Made by a program: the position numbers and the translations under genes. A stretch of 64,000 nucleotides of DNA from UMGS1696 sp964621165 (GTDB taxonomy: Bacteria > Bacillota > Clostridia > Oscillospirales > CAG-272): the NCBI GenBank assembly GCA_964621165.1, contig CAZULC010000005.1:78364-142363 (forward strand). Direction: 5' to 3'. Below the pieces are notes generated by a model. The model worked only from the letters and a program-made list of their open reading frames with translations, was not told where the DNA came from and made no database searches. This document shows positions 18,295 through 26,571 of the stretch, one piece after another. Within the stretch, counting starts at the first letter, position 1. Each line of letters opens with the position of its first letter.

Positions 18295-19375
18295 TTATTT
18301 TATGTCCGCGGCCTCTTTTTTTAGAAAAGACAGGGCGAGCTCTTCCCGCTCAGCACTTCTCTTCAGCATTTCAATAATATGATTTCTCTTTTCCATAAGC
18401 GAATCCGCAGGGAATGAATTTCCCGCCATTTAAGCTATCTCTCCGGCGTCGGCAACAATTTTGTCATATTGCTCCACTGCAAGACTCATCAGCGGCATAT
18501 CGAGACCTATTATGTCCGTACAGCGCTCAAAAAACTGCTTTGTTCTCAGCTTGTTTTCATAATGGATATACGCATGTGGGAAAATACAGTCGATTCCGTC
18601 CTTCTCCACGCGGTTCTCATCCTCATGCAGACCGCACCAGTTTTTATAACATCACTAAGCCAGAACCTCGCATCAGATAGTCGCCGGAATGCTCGGTGTT
18701 TGAAAGCATTTCAATTTCCTGTATAAGCGCGACCGAGCATGCTTCCCTGAGCGTTATTTTACTTCCCGCCGGCTTGAGAATCATCATGTCGAAGTCTTTA
18801 TCGTACCATTTCGAGTACTGTTTCAGCCGCTTGAAGTTGACCGCCGCGTTTTTACGGTCGTCTCCGTCAATAAAACTCATGCCCTTCAGCACAGCCGCGC
18901 CGTCACAAAAACCGATTTCAAATATTATGTCCGAGTATTCCTTTGGGAAGATTATAACCGGAAGTCCGAATTCAATCTGCTCCCGGGCGGTTTCGTACAT
19001 CTTTTCCTTTGAACGGTCCGACTTTGACAATATTTCATAATCATAACCGTACAACAGCAGCCTGTTGCGGTGAAATTAGTTGGACATGTAGGAATAGCCA
19101 AAGCAGACGTTTGTAATCGCTGACTGTAATATATACTCGTCGTCATCGTTTATCTGGCGGGATTTTGAATCAAGCCGCGTCTCAAGGCCCAAAAACAGCT
19201 TCAATGCGGTCATCAACGCCGCGGAGGCAATGCTTCTCGGCCACTTTGCACCCGAATAATCCGCCATAGGGAGTCTCGGCACAACCGTAAACTCATATTT
19301 AAATTTTATTCTGTCTGACAAACATGGCGGAGAGTTGGCCAAGTAATCGGTCAGGTGTTTGAGATTCCTGTTCAT
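18295..19375 (-). pseudogene. Decayed unrecognised gene (stops and frameshifts)
   Basis: Reads MNRNLKHLTDYLANSPPC ... VCFGYSYMSN to TAA at 19076-19078. It then continues in the same frame (FHRNRLLLYGYDYEIL ... EMLSNTEHSGDY), shifts to another frame for LSDARFWLSDVI, shifts again at an A5 run for NWCGLHEDENRVEKDG ... IVADAGEIA, meets TAA at 18430, and continues in frame (MAGNSFPADSLMEKRN ... EAADIK) to TAA at 18295. The pieces join into one plausible protein of about 350 residues. I do not recognise the family. The N-terminal fragment may still be expressed, but no piece is a whole protein. The last 44 codons could be a separate small gene, as an ATG follows the stop directly. Confidence 0.6.
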
Positions 19376-19427
19376 TTCGTTGCATTTTTTGTGTGTTTTT
19401 CATGATTTTTCTCCTTTTTTACGCTGT

Positions 19428-20087
19428 TTACAGCTTGTATACATTTACGGAAGCCGATGAGGTCAGGCTCTCGCATTCGCTCAGGAACCGGGCGAGGTGG
19501 AATCCGTCAGCGGCGGCGTGGTTTATCTGGATTGACAGGGGCATGGCTGCGCGATGGTTTTCCTCGTGTATTTTACCCCAGCAGACGACGGGGGACAGGG
19601 GGTAGGTGACGCAGTTGATCCCAACAGACGTAAAGCCTCGCCACGGTACGCAGGAAGCTTCGAAAATATTGTCAGGAGTTGGTACGGACGGTGCGTCCAG
19701 ACGTCGGCCATGCTCCATATCCTCGGCACAGTTACGGTAAAATTCGTTGAAGTCGGGCTTATACACGGTGAAAATCGAGGTATAAGTTTCGCTGGCTTCA
19801 TGAAAGATATTATGCACCGGATCAACCCTATCATACACGGCGGGCATAGGGAAAGCGAAATCCGGTCGGTCGACAGCGGTGAGTCTGAACTCCTCATGAA
19901 CGTTCACCACCCGAGACACCGCATAAAGCATTGAAATATAGAAGGAAATTTTTCTCGTGCGGCAAAGATTGAGAAGAGCGGTGACGTCGATATTATCACA
20001 CATCGAAACAGCGCAGGCCTCCTCATCATAAAACCTACGAAAATATTCATACCTGGGATACATTTCAGGCGACAAAAGAGTATACAT
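19428..20087 (-). CDS. Chloramphenicol acetyltransferase-like protein
   Basis: 219 residues, the CAT trimer subunit length. The catalytic motif appears as IQINHAAADGFHLARF near residue 195, matching HHxxxDGFH with the catalytic His kept and the preceding His replaced by Asn. Other matches are FYISMLYAVSRVVN and EEFRLT near residue 50, and FTSVGINC. The family acetylates chloramphenicol or other acceptors with acetyl-CoA. Many chromosomal Clostridia homologues have unknown acceptors, so resistance is not implied. Two leader elements (C1, C2) lie directly upstream. GAGGT precedes ATG 20087 at about 8 bases. Confidence 0.75.
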   Translation of the reverse strand: MYTLLSPEMYPRYEYFRRFYDEEACAVSMCDNIDVTALLNLCRTRKISFYISMLYAVSRVVNVHEEFRLTAVDRPDFAFPMPAVYDRVDPVHNIFHEASETYTSIFTVYKPDFNEFYRNCAEDMEHGRRLDAPSVPTPDNIFEASCVPWRGFTSVGINCVTYPLSPVVCWGKIHEENHRAAMPLSIQINHAAADGFHLARFLSECESLTSSASVNVYKL

Positions 20088-20100
20088 GACACTACCTCAA

Positions 20101-20183
20101 CCGGTGAAGCCCCCACGGGCAATCTCGGCATTTCATCAGCTGGAATTCCAACAGCTCCCACGGTTTTATTCAACAACTCCCGC
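20101..20183 (-). repeat. 82-bp leader element, copy C1
   Basis: Minus strand, 83 bp. GCGGGAGTTG, then ACCGTGGGAGCTG, then core ATGCCGAGATTGCCC, then 3' pairing CCGTG / CACCGG. It ends 13 bases from the CAT-like start codon, so the element abuts the ribosome binding site. Confidence 0.75.
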
Positions 20184-20190
20184 AGTGAGA

Positions 20191-20249
20191 CGGGGAAGCC
20201 CTGTGGGCTATTACGGCATTTCTACAGCCAGAACTTCAACAGCTCCCGC
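20191..20249 (-). repeat. Leader element, short copy C2
   Basis: Minus strand, about 59 bp. GCGGGAGCTG, then core ATGCCGTAATAGCCC, and 3' GGG-CTT-CCC. It lacks the first 20-base spacer and second GGGAG of the full form. It stands in tandem with C1. Confidence 0.6.
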
Positions 20250-20261
20250 ATAATCAACTAT

Positions 20262-20267
20262 ATTATA
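20262..20267 (-). promoter_or_regulatory. -10 box upstream of C2
   Basis: TATAAT on the minus strand, 12 bases before copy C2. No convincing -35 is seen. Transcription from here would place C2 and C1 in the leader of the CAT-like gene. Confidence 0.45.
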
Positions 20268-20304
20268 CTTTATTTTATTTGTATATTCTTGCTGAATTTT
20301 GGGT

Positions 20305-20889
20305 TTATCTTAGACGTTTTTTGACTTCATTTATATCGTGGGTCAGGCGGCGTGCTGTGTCGGCGGCGTAGGTGGAAGCGGACAGTCCGGCGGTCATGAT
20401 TATTGCCAGGACGCTGACGTTTCCCGTAACGCAGCTATATACAAAATACACAGCTGACACGGCGGCTGAGACTGCGCACACGGCTTCGGCTATGGCAGCG
20501 TACTTTCCATAAGGCGGGAGGAAGTTCAAAGGTTCGTCCATTGGAAGCTCAAACTCGGTGTATGCCGGCGCGGCCTCGAGAACCGCTTTTTCAGCCTGAG
20601 CTTCGGCGTTCCTCTCTTCTTCAACCCGACGCTGGATCTCACGGTTCTGCCGCTCCTCGAGCCGTTTTTTGTCCCGTATTTCGCAGATTCTGAGAAGGTA
20701 CTCCATCCCCGAGTCGGTGAGTCCGGCCTTGCGCAGGTTTTTCTCATTGAAAATAAGCTGTCTCACTGCCGACGAGGTTGAAGCGTCGGTGAATTTTACA
20801 AAGGGCAGCATTATTTTTTTGCATTTTTCGCAAAGCCGGGTCTTGTCCCCCGAATCCATCTCGCATCCGCAGTTATAACAATGTGCCAC
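20305..20889 (-). CDS. Zinc-ribbon membrane protein, unknown function
   Basis: 194 residues. The N-terminal zinc ribbon CYNCGCEMDSGDK ... LCEKCKK (two CxxC, residues 4-24) is followed by a charged, probably coiled-coil stretch (RDKKRLEERQNREIQRRVEE, near 75-95) and two hydrophobic segments (AEAVCAVSAAVSAVYFVYS and VSVLAIIMTAGLSASTYA) near the C-terminus. The GTG at 20889 is favoured by GAGGTGA located 7 bases upstream. Not recognised beyond this architecture. Its leader carries element D behind a promoter. Confidence 0.65.
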   Translation of the reverse strand: MAHCYNCGCEMDSGDKTRLCEKCKKIMLPFVKFTDASTSSAVRQLIFNEKNLRKAGLTDSGMEYLLRICEIRDKKRLEERQNREIQRRVEEERNAEAQAEKAVLEAAPAYTEFELPMDEPLNFLPPYGKYAAIAEAVCAVSAAVSAVYFVYSCVTGNVSVLAIIMTAGLSASTYAADTARRLTHDINEVKKRLR

Positions 20890-20933
20890 AGAATATCACC
20901 TCAATTTTAACTAATTATGAACTAAAAGCAAAC

Positions 20934-21012
20934 GCGGGGAAGTCCCCACAGGCGGTGAAGCACCCACGGGCAGTCTCAGCATTTCTTCAGCCTAAACTCA
21001 AACAGCTCCCGC
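20934..21012 (-). repeat. Leader element, copy D
   Basis: Minus strand. GCGGGAGCTG, GGCTGAAGAA, core ATGCTGAGACTGCCC, hairpin GGTG-CTT-CACC, then a second GC hairpin (GGGGACTTCCCC). Like C2 it has the short 5' form. It lies between a promoter and the zinc-ribbon gene. The 318 bases between 20889 and 21207 hold only this, its promoter, and the upstream region of the next gene. Confidence 0.7.
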
Positions 21013-21033
21013 AATATGACTGTATTCTTCTTT

Positions 21034-21063
21034 ATTATACCATATTTTACAGGAATTTAGCAA
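21034..21063 (-). promoter_or_regulatory. Promoter in front of copy D
   Basis: Minus strand TTGCTA (21063-21058) and TATAAT (21039-21034), spacing 18. Element D begins 21 bases after the -10 box. Confidence 0.6.
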
Positions 21064-21206
21064 GTACGAAGAAGCAAATACCTGCGGAAATCGTTAAATT
21101 TTCCTGATTTAAATTTTGAACAAACCGTGAGACAATTCTGAGATGAAGTTATTTTTCCGTTATGATATAATTTTATCGCGAAAAAAACATACGAGGGAGG
21201 TTTTTT

Positions 21207-21503
21207 ATGCTTGACGAGGTAATTGGCTGGCTTGTGCCGTTTGTTTTGGGTTCGGCGGCTTCCGGAATCGCGACTTACATCGGCATGAGACGTCAAAAAA
21301 ACGCGGCTCTCGAGGACGGGGTGCAGTGTCTGCTTCGGGCGGAGATAATCACCTATCACGAGAGATACGAGAAGAGCTGTCCTATTTACGCAAAGGAGTC
21401 GCTGAGGCGGATTTACAGGTCATATCACGCGCTTGGCGGCAACGACGTGGCTACGGGGCTGTACGAGAAGCTGATGGATCTGCCGGAAGAAGCGGGGGAA
21501 TAA
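21207..21503 (+). CDS. Small phage-type protein with N-terminal membrane segment
   Basis: 98 residues. One N-terminal hydrophobic segment (EVIGWLVPFVLGSAASGIATYIGM) is followed by a basic, soluble tail (GVQCLLRAEIITYHERY, RIYRSYHALGGNDVATGLYEKL). I recall this arrangement from small proteins beside endolysin and holin genes in Clostridia phages; exact role unknown. SD GGAGG before ATG. It is the first gene of the lysis cassette. Confidence 0.65.
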   Translation: MLDEVIGWLVPFVLGSAASGIATYIGMRRQKNAALEDGVQCLLRAEIITYHERYEKSCPIYAKESLRRIYRSYHALGGNDVATGLYEKLMDLPEEAGE

Positions 21504-21552
21504 ACCAATGAGTTTGGATTGAACGTGAGTGAACTTTAAAGGAGGGATTGCT

Positions 21553-22173
21553 ATTTATCCATACGAAAGCTTTGTTGTGTCAAGTCCATACGGGAGCCGG
21601 ACTGACCCGATTGACGGGGGAGCGTCATGGCACGGCGGAATTGATCTGGTCGGAGTCGGCTCAAAGGAAGTGCGGTGCGCCTTGGGCGGAGTTGTGGTTC
21701 GCTCGCGCGTTGTGACGGACGCGTCTGACCGCACCTCGGAGTGGGGGAACTACGTCGCCGTTCAGTCAGGGGATGTGGTCATATACTACTGTCATCTGTC
21801 GAAGCGGCTTGTGTCTGCAGGTGACTCGGTGGCCGAGGGGGATGTGCTGGGAATCGAAGGCTCCACCGGACGTTCAACCGGCTCCCATCTCCACTTTGAG
21901 GTGAGACGCGGAAACGTTCAGGAAAATCCGGCTGAATTTCTCAGAATCGAAAACAAGGCCGGGTATACCGTAACCGAAGGCGGTTCAGGCTCAGTCTCCG
22001 GCGGAAATGACCTCTCGGCTCCAAGCTCATGGGCGGAAGAGGATGTAAAGTGGGCGGTGGAGGCAAAGATCATGCAGGGCGACGGTCAGAGTCTGCGGCT
22101 TCATGACGGCATAACCCGGGAAGAGACTGCGGTCATGCTTCACAGGCTGTACAGGCTGATTACGGGAGTCTGA
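21553..22173 (+). CDS. M23 metallopeptidase endolysin with SLH-like tail
   Basis: Peptidoglycan endopeptidase. The LytM/M23 domain has the first zinc His and Asp in WHGGIDLVG, then YYCHLSKRL, and the HxH motif in GSHLHFEVRRG. After a Ser/Gly linker comes an SLH-like module (SSWAEEDVKWAVEAKIMQG ... ITREETAVMLHRLYRL) as in Clostridia phage lysins. No signal peptide, which fits holin-dependent release. The start is unusual: AAGGAGG at 21539-21545 points to ATT at 21553 (IYPYESFVVSSPYG), while the only standard in-frame start, GTG 21529, lies before that SD and has none of its own. Confidence 0.85.
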   Translation: MYPYESFVVSSPYGSRTDPIDGGASWHGGIDLVGVGSKEVRCALGGVVVRSRVVTDASDRTSEWGNYVAVQSGDVVIYYCHLSKRLVSAGDSVAEGDVLGIEGSTGRSTGSHLHFEVRRGNVQENPAEFLRIENKAGYTVTEGGSGSVSGGNDLSAPSSWAEEDVKWAVEAKIMQGDGQSLRLHDGITREETAVMLHRLYRLITGV

Positions 22174-22227
22174 GAGGCGGCGAAGAGTCCAGTTTCAGTG
22201 AGAACACATGAAAGGAGGTGATTTTAA

Positions 22228-22434
22228 GTGAAGACTCTGTTACAGAAGCTGTCATCCCGCAAGATGTGGGCGGCGGTGTGCGGACTGGTTGTCGGACTTG
22301 CGGCGGCCTTCGGCATCGCGGAAAACGACTTTGCCCAGATTGCAGGGGTTGTGACGTCCGCGGTATCCGTGGTATCCTACATTTTCGGCGAATCTGCGGT
22401 TGACGCAAAGAGGCTCGGCGGCTCAGACAAATAA
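22228..22434 (+). CDS. Holin-like small membrane protein
   Basis: 68 residues with one or two hydrophobic segments (WAAVCGLVVGLAAAFGI, IAGVVTSAVSVVSYIFG) and a charged C-terminus. GTG 22228 follows the very strong SD AAAGGAGGTGA. Position right after the endolysin supports a holin role, but there is no diagnostic motif. Confidence 0.65.
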   Translation: MKTLLQKLSSRKMWAAVCGLVVGLAAAFGIAENDFAQIAGVVTSAVSVVSYIFGESAVDAKRLGGSDK

Positions 22435-22573
22435 GCCGGGCTTTAGCGGATTTTACAAAGGCTGGCGCTGATTTAAAGACAGTCAGCTGAGTCATCCGCG
22501 GCAAGACAAAACCAAAACAGGACTCGCTTTCGGGCGGGCTTTTGTTTTTGGCTTAAAATTAATATATTTTTAA

Positions 22574-22602
22574 TTGTAAATCCGCTCAGTTTGTGATATA
22601 CT
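22574..22602 (+). promoter_or_regulatory. Promoter of zinc-ribbon/TPM pair
   Basis: TTGTAA (22574-22579) and TATACT (22597-22602), spacing 17. A start near 22610 excludes the longer upstream frame of the next gene. Confidence 0.65.
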
Positions 22603-22637
22603 TTTATAATGATTCTGTTTATCACAAGGAGTTTGCT

Positions 22638-23705
22638 TTGGCTAAAATAATAGAACACAAATGTCCCAACTGCGGGGGTAGCATCGAGTTTGACACCTCC
22701 GCCCAGCTGATGAAATGCCCCTTTTGCGACTCGGAGTTTGACGTTGCCGCGTTCTGTGACGAGGACGCCGGACGTGTCGAAGAGGAGCGAATGGAGTGGG
22801 ACGAGGGAGTTTACGAAAATATCGCCGACGGTGCTCACGGGCTGAAAAGTTATATATGCACCTCCTGCGGTGGTGAGATAGTCTGCGACGAGACGACGGC
22901 CGCCTCATCCTGCCCTTTCTGCGGGAATCAGGTGGTGATGTCGGAAAACGTCTCCGGCATGCTCAGGCCCGACATGGTTCTTCCCTTCAGGCTCGACAAA
23001 AAGGCGGCAAAGGAAGCTCTGTACAACTTCTATAAGGGCAAGAAGCTGCTTCCGGACTTTTTTGCCGACGAGAACCGGATTGACGAGGTGAAGGGGGTCT
23101 ATGTTCCCTTCTGGCTTTACAGTTGCCGTGCAAATGTGGACATGCGCTTCCACGGAACCAAGGTCAGAAGCTGGTCCGACAAGAAATACCACTACACCGA
23201 GACTTCCCACTACAGGATAATCCGCTCGGGTTTCCTTGACTTTGCCGGGGTTCCGGTTGACGGCTCCACGAAAGCGCCGGACGACATAATGGAATCCCTT
23301 GAGCCATTCGACTACAGTGAAGGCGTGGACTTTGAGGCGGCATATCTGTCAGGATTTTTCGCGGACAAGTACGACGTGGACTCAGGCGAATGTCAGGAGA
23401 GAGCAAACACGAGAATTAAAAGCTCCGCCACTGCCGCCATTTCCGCCACTGCTCCCGGATACTCCTCACTTGTTCCCGAAGCCGGAAGTGTGCGCTTCAA
23501 TCATGGAAACGTGCGTTATGCCATGCTGCCGGTGTGGATGCTGACGACGACCTACAAGGGTCAGAAGTACACCTTCGCCATGAACGGACAGACGGGAAAG
23601 TTCGTCGGGGACCTGCCGGTGGACAATGGTAAATACTGGAAATACTTCGGCATAACCGCGGCTTCGTTTTTTGCGGTGGCTGCGGCCCTGCTCTTGTTAT
23701 TATAG
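22638..23705 (+). CDS. Zinc-ribbon membrane protein (TFIIB-type zinc finger domain)
   Basis: 355 residues from TTG 22638, chosen because AAGGAG sits 6 bases upstream and the promoter maps just before it. Two zinc ribbons: CPNCGGSIEF ... CPFCDSEF (residues 9-35) and CTSCGGEIVC ... CPFCGNQ (near 75-100). A large beta-rich domain follows (VYVPFWLYSCRANVDMRFHG, LPVWMLTTTYKGQKYTFAMN), then a single C-terminal membrane helix (YFGITAASFFAVAAALLLLL). The pattern is common in Clostridia next to TPM-domain proteins, as here (18-base gap). Function unknown; membrane-anchored with its bulk probably cytoplasmic. Confidence 0.75.
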   Translation: MAKIIEHKCPNCGGSIEFDTSAQLMKCPFCDSEFDVAAFCDEDAGRVEEERMEWDEGVYENIADGAHGLKSYICTSCGGEIVCDETTAASSCPFCGNQVVMSENVSGMLRPDMVLPFRLDKKAAKEALYNFYKGKKLLPDFFADENRIDEVKGVYVPFWLYSCRANVDMRFHGTKVRSWSDKKYHYTETSHYRIIRSGFLDFAGVPVDGSTKAPDDIMESLEPFDYSEGVDFEAAYLSGFFADKYDVDSGECQERANTRIKSSATAAISATAPGYSSLVPEAGSVRFNHGNVRYAMLPVWMLTTTYKGQKYTFAMNGQTGKFVGDLPVDNGKYWKYFGITAASFFAVAAALLLLL

Positions 23706-23723
23706 GAAAGGGGGCGCGGAATT

Positions 23724-24629
23724 ATGTTCAGCAAAGTGAAAAAAAGACTGATTTTTCGGAAAATCCCGCTGGTTTTTGCCGCAGTCATGCTTGCGGTCTG
23801 CTGTATTACCATTCATGTATCGGCCATAGGGCTGTGGGCTGACGAAACCGCTGAGACGGAAGCGGAAGATACCGCAAAAAATCCTCCCCTGCTTGTGGAC
23901 GACGCCGGACTTCTGATGTACCATGATCAGGAAGACGTCAGCGCCCTGCTTGAGGAAGTGTCGGAGAGGTGGAACGCGGACGTGGTTATAGTCACCACAA
24001 ATACAACCGGCGGAAAATCAGCCGAAGCCTACGCCGACGACTATTACGACTACAACGGCTACGGACGGGACTACAAAAACTCGGGCATACTGTTCCTTGT
24101 GGACATGGGCGGGAGTCAGTGGGCATTCTCAACTACCGGACGTGCGATTGACGCTTTCGGTGACCGTGACCTTGAAATTATGGAAGACGAAATCATCGGC
24201 TGTCTCTCTGACGGGGAATACAAGACGGCGTTCATTGAGTTCGCGGACTACGCAGACCGGTTTTTTGAAGCCTACGACGCGTACACCCATGGAAATTCCG
24301 GTCTGTATGATGAAATTTACACGGAAAACAGGATAACTCTCGGTGTTCCGGGTAAATTATTAATAGCGCTGGTCATCGGAGTCATTGCGGGCTTTGCTGT
24401 GGCTGGTTCCATGAAGTCGAAGATGAAGAAAGTCCGTCCCGCGAGGTTTGCCGGAAACTACGTAAAGCGTGACTCCATGAATCTTAGCCGTGCGGCGGAC
24501 ATATACCTCTACAAGCACGTGTCAAAGGTGAGAATTGACACAGACTCAGGCGGAAGCACCCACCACAGCGGCTCCACCCACGTCGGCTCCTCCGGCGTAT
24601 CACATGGAGGAAGAAGCGGAAGGTTTTGA
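23724..24629 (+). CDS. TPM domain protein, membrane-anchored
   Basis: 301 residues. An N-terminal signal or anchor (IPLVFAAVMLAVCCITIHVSA) is followed by a TPM domain (VDDAGLLMYHDQEDVSALL ... NADVVIVTTNTTGGKSAE, YNGYGRDYKNSGILFLVDM, ALEIM-like segment), a second membrane helix (LLIALVIGVIAGFAVAGSM) and a Ser/Gly/His-rich tail ending SGVSHGGRSGRF. TPM domains in bacteria often sit in envelope proteins and have been linked to protein quality control or phosphatase activity; no activity can be assigned here. Probably one operon with the zinc-ribbon gene. Confidence 0.8.
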   Translation: MFSKVKKRLIFRKIPLVFAAVMLAVCCITIHVSAIGLWADETAETEAEDTAKNPPLLVDDAGLLMYHDQEDVSALLEEVSERWNADVVIVTTNTTGGKSAEAYADDYYDYNGYGRDYKNSGILFLVDMGGSQWAFSTTGRAIDAFGDRDLEIMEDEIIGCLSDGEYKTAFIEFADYADRFFEAYDAYTHGNSGLYDEIYTENRITLGVPGKLLIALVIGVIAGFAVAGSMKSKMKKVRPARFAGNYVKRDSMNLSRAADIYLYKHVSKVRIDTDSGGSTHHSGSTHVGSSGVSHGGRSGRF

Positions 24630-24743
24630 TAAGTGCCAAGCCCGCGGACGGATTCGGCTGCCGGATTTTTTAATCAAATTAAAATTCATTCAATTCTCTC
24701 ATTATTTTTTAATTTAAATAAACTCAGCTTAATTTTCCTTTTA

Positions 24744-24772
24744 TTGAATCAAAACCTGCCAGGTGTTATAAT
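24744..24772 (+). promoter_or_regulatory. Promoter of YiiX-like gene
   Basis: TTGAAT (24744-24749) and TATAAT (24767-24772), spacing 17, 33 bases before the start codon. Confidence 0.7.
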
Positions 24773-24805
24773 AATAACATAAATTCAGAAAAAGGAAATC
24801 GAGCT

Positions 24806-25390
24806 ATGAAGAACGTTTACATAGTACTGACCAAATCGGATACTGTTATTTCAAAGATAATCGGACTTGTCACCAAGGAGCCGTTCACCCACGCGTCCAT
24901 CTCATTTGACGACAGCCTTGAAGTGATGTACTCCTTCTCGAGATATTATCCGTGCCTCCCGCTTCCCGCCGGTATGATGCAGGAGAACATACGGGACGGA
25001 TTCTACAGGCATCGCGGACACATACCGTGCAAGGTTCTCTCCCTCCAAGTTGATGACAAAACCTTCTACTCCGCCCGTGAGGTCTGCCGAAGCATGATGA
25101 TCCGACGAGAGGAATACAACTACTCGGTAATCGGTCTGATCCTCTGCTCATTCAGTATAAAGCGTGAGTTCCGGCACAAGTATTTCTGCTCACAGTTTGT
25201 GTCAAAGGTGTTGTCGGAATGCTGCGGCGCGTCTCTCCCGAAGCCTGCCTGCCTCATGCATCCGGCTGACATTCTCTACATTCCCGGAGTAAAGCCGGTG
25301 TATTCAGGGGAGCTTGAGGATGTACGCGGACTTGCGCCTCCGTCGTTCTCCGTTTTCAACGAGCTTTACGGGAAAGCAGGCTGCGCGTGA
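24806..25390 (+). CDS. YiiX/YebB-like permuted NlpC/P60 cysteine peptidase-type protein
   Basis: 194 residues. The order His-first then Cys is that of permuted papain-like NlpC/P60 proteins: FTHASISFDD (His near 31) and KYFCSQFVSKVL (Cys near 132). No signal peptide, so a cytoplasmic or lipid-related role is likelier than cell-wall cleavage; relatives act on amides or thioesters, substrate unknown. SD AAGGAAA before ATG. The next gene follows 104 bases downstream. Confidence 0.7.
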   Translation: MKNVYIVLTKSDTVISKIIGLVTKEPFTHASISFDDSLEVMYSFSRYYPCLPLPAGMMQENIRDGFYRHRGHIPCKVLSLQVDDKTFYSAREVCRSMMIRREEYNYSVIGLILCSFSIKREFRHKYFCSQFVSKVLSECCGASLPKPACLMHPADILYIPGVKPVYSGELEDVRGLAPPSFSVFNELYGKAGCA

Positions 25391-25494
25391 AGGCTTAAAG
25401 ATGGATTATTGTTTCTTTCAAGCTGAAATGCGGGACGCACATTTTACAGTCGTCTTTCGGGGTCGGTATTGTTTAAAATATAATGGAGGAATAG

Positions 25495-26307
25495 ATGAAC
25501 GAAGCTAAAGAACGCCGCGCGGGAAAAGAAAGGACAATCACGCTGAGCGGCGGTTTATGGGAAAGTGACGGTGAAGAGCGTAATATGAAGTCAAGGAGCA
25601 TGACGCTCAGACAAAGGAGAATCTTAGCCTGCGTTATCACATTGGCCTATGTGGGTCTGCTGGTGTTGTTGTTCTTCTACGTAGGCGAGCCGTTTATCAA
25701 GATGCTGGACAATCCCGGCGAGTTCAAGGACTGGGTGGCGGCTCACGGAATCTGGGGACCGGTGATTTTCGTCCTCATGACAGCCCTGCAGGTTTTCGCG
25801 GCCATAATTCCGGGGGAACCCTTTGAGATAGCGGCGGGATATGCCTTCGGATGTCTCTGGGGAAGCCTTCTCACTTTGATTGGCATCGGACTTGGGCAGG
25901 CTATTGTGTTCTTCATTGTACGCCGGTACGGCAAGCGGGCTTTGGATTTGTTCATCCCCCGCTCAAAGATAGACTCGGTGAAGTTTCTCGGGGACTCGGG
26001 CAACGTGACCCGCATGCTGTTCATACTGTTCTTCATTCCCGGCACGCCGAAGGACATCATGACCTACGTCAGCGGACTGCTCCGGATCGATTTTTCCTCA
26101 TTTATCGTGATTACAATGATCGCCCGCCTTTCCTCGGTTATTTCGTCAACCGTGGGAGGAAGCGCGCTGTCCGAAGGGAACTACACCTTTGCGCTTATTG
26201 TACTCGGCATTACGGCGGTGGTATCCGTTATGGGAATGCTGCTGTATTCAAAGATAAAGAAGTCCATCGAGAAGAACCACAAAATCCCATCAGGCTCCCA
26301 CACCTAA
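25495..26307 (+). CDS. TVP38/TMEM64 family membrane protein
   Basis: 270 residues, VTT (DedA-like) domain. It has several membrane segments, the re-entrant GEPFEIAAGYAFGCLWG motif near residue 105, and FFIPGTPKDIMTYVSGL near 180, both typical of the family. VTT-domain proteins are thought to move phospholipids or polyprenyl lipids between leaflets. The first 30 residues are hydrophilic and charged. SD GGAGGA precedes ATG 25495. Confidence 0.85.
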   Translation: MNEAKERRAGKERTITLSGGLWESDGEERNMKSRSMTLRQRRILACVITLAYVGLLVLLFFYVGEPFIKMLDNPGEFKDWVAAHGIWGPVIFVLMTALQVFAAIIPGEPFEIAAGYAFGCLWGSLLTLIGIGLGQAIVFFIVRRYGKRALDLFIPRSKIDSVKFLGDSGNVTRMLFILFFIPGTPKDIMTYVSGLLRIDFSSFIVITMIARLSSVISSTVGGSALSEGNYTFALIVLGITAVVSVMGMLLYSKIKKSIEKNHKIPSGSHT

Positions 26308-26380
26308 AGGTGGCGCAAAATAATCCTGACCGCCGATAAGGCAGATAAGACAGAAAAGTCGGAAAATAGACATTTTTCAG

Positions 26381-26424
26381 AGAACCGAACCATGCGGTAA
26401 ACTGCGCGTCCGGTTCTTTTTTGT
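26381..26424 (+). terminator. Terminator
   Basis: AGAACCG (26381-26387) / CGGTTCT (26411-26417) followed by T6. Ends the transcript of the TVP38 gene. Confidence 0.75.
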
Positions 26425-26504
26425 TTTTAACACGGCGTCCGGTCAGAAATATTAATTTTCTGTAATTTTTACGCACATGGAGAATATTTTTTGCGGTCAG
26501 AGAC

Positions 26505-26533
26505 TTTACAACGGCTGTTGATAATGCTATAAT
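26505..26533 (+). promoter_or_regulatory. Promoter
   Basis: TTTACA (26505-26510) and TATAAT (26528-26533), spacing 17, just before the fucosidase-like gene. Confidence 0.65.
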
Positions 26534-26571
26534 ATAACAAAAGAATCATTATGCAATTACAGGTACGGCCT

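Larger units (their letters stand above)
21207..22434 (+). mobile_element. Stand-alone phage lysis cassette
   Basis: Three consecutive genes (small membrane protein, M23 peptidase with SLH-like tail, holin-like protein) have the order and sizes of a prophage lysis module. No capsid, tail, portal, integrase or repressor gene is near. It is either a prophage relic or a co-opted lysis or secretion module. Confidence 0.55.

Noticed and set aside
9055..20982. Short upstream frames MPRLPAGG..., MPRLPVGASP..., MLRLPVGASP... inside element copies B, C1 and D, suggesting a conserved leader peptide.
   Set aside because: Copies A, E, F and G have ACG instead of ATG at this position or early stops, and no SD precedes the ATG. 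The shared residues follow from the conserved RNA core, so a peptide function is not supported.
22593..22637. Longer N-terminus for the zinc-ribbon protein.
   Set aside because: It would start inside the -10 region of the promoter. TTG 22638 has a well-placed AAGGAG.
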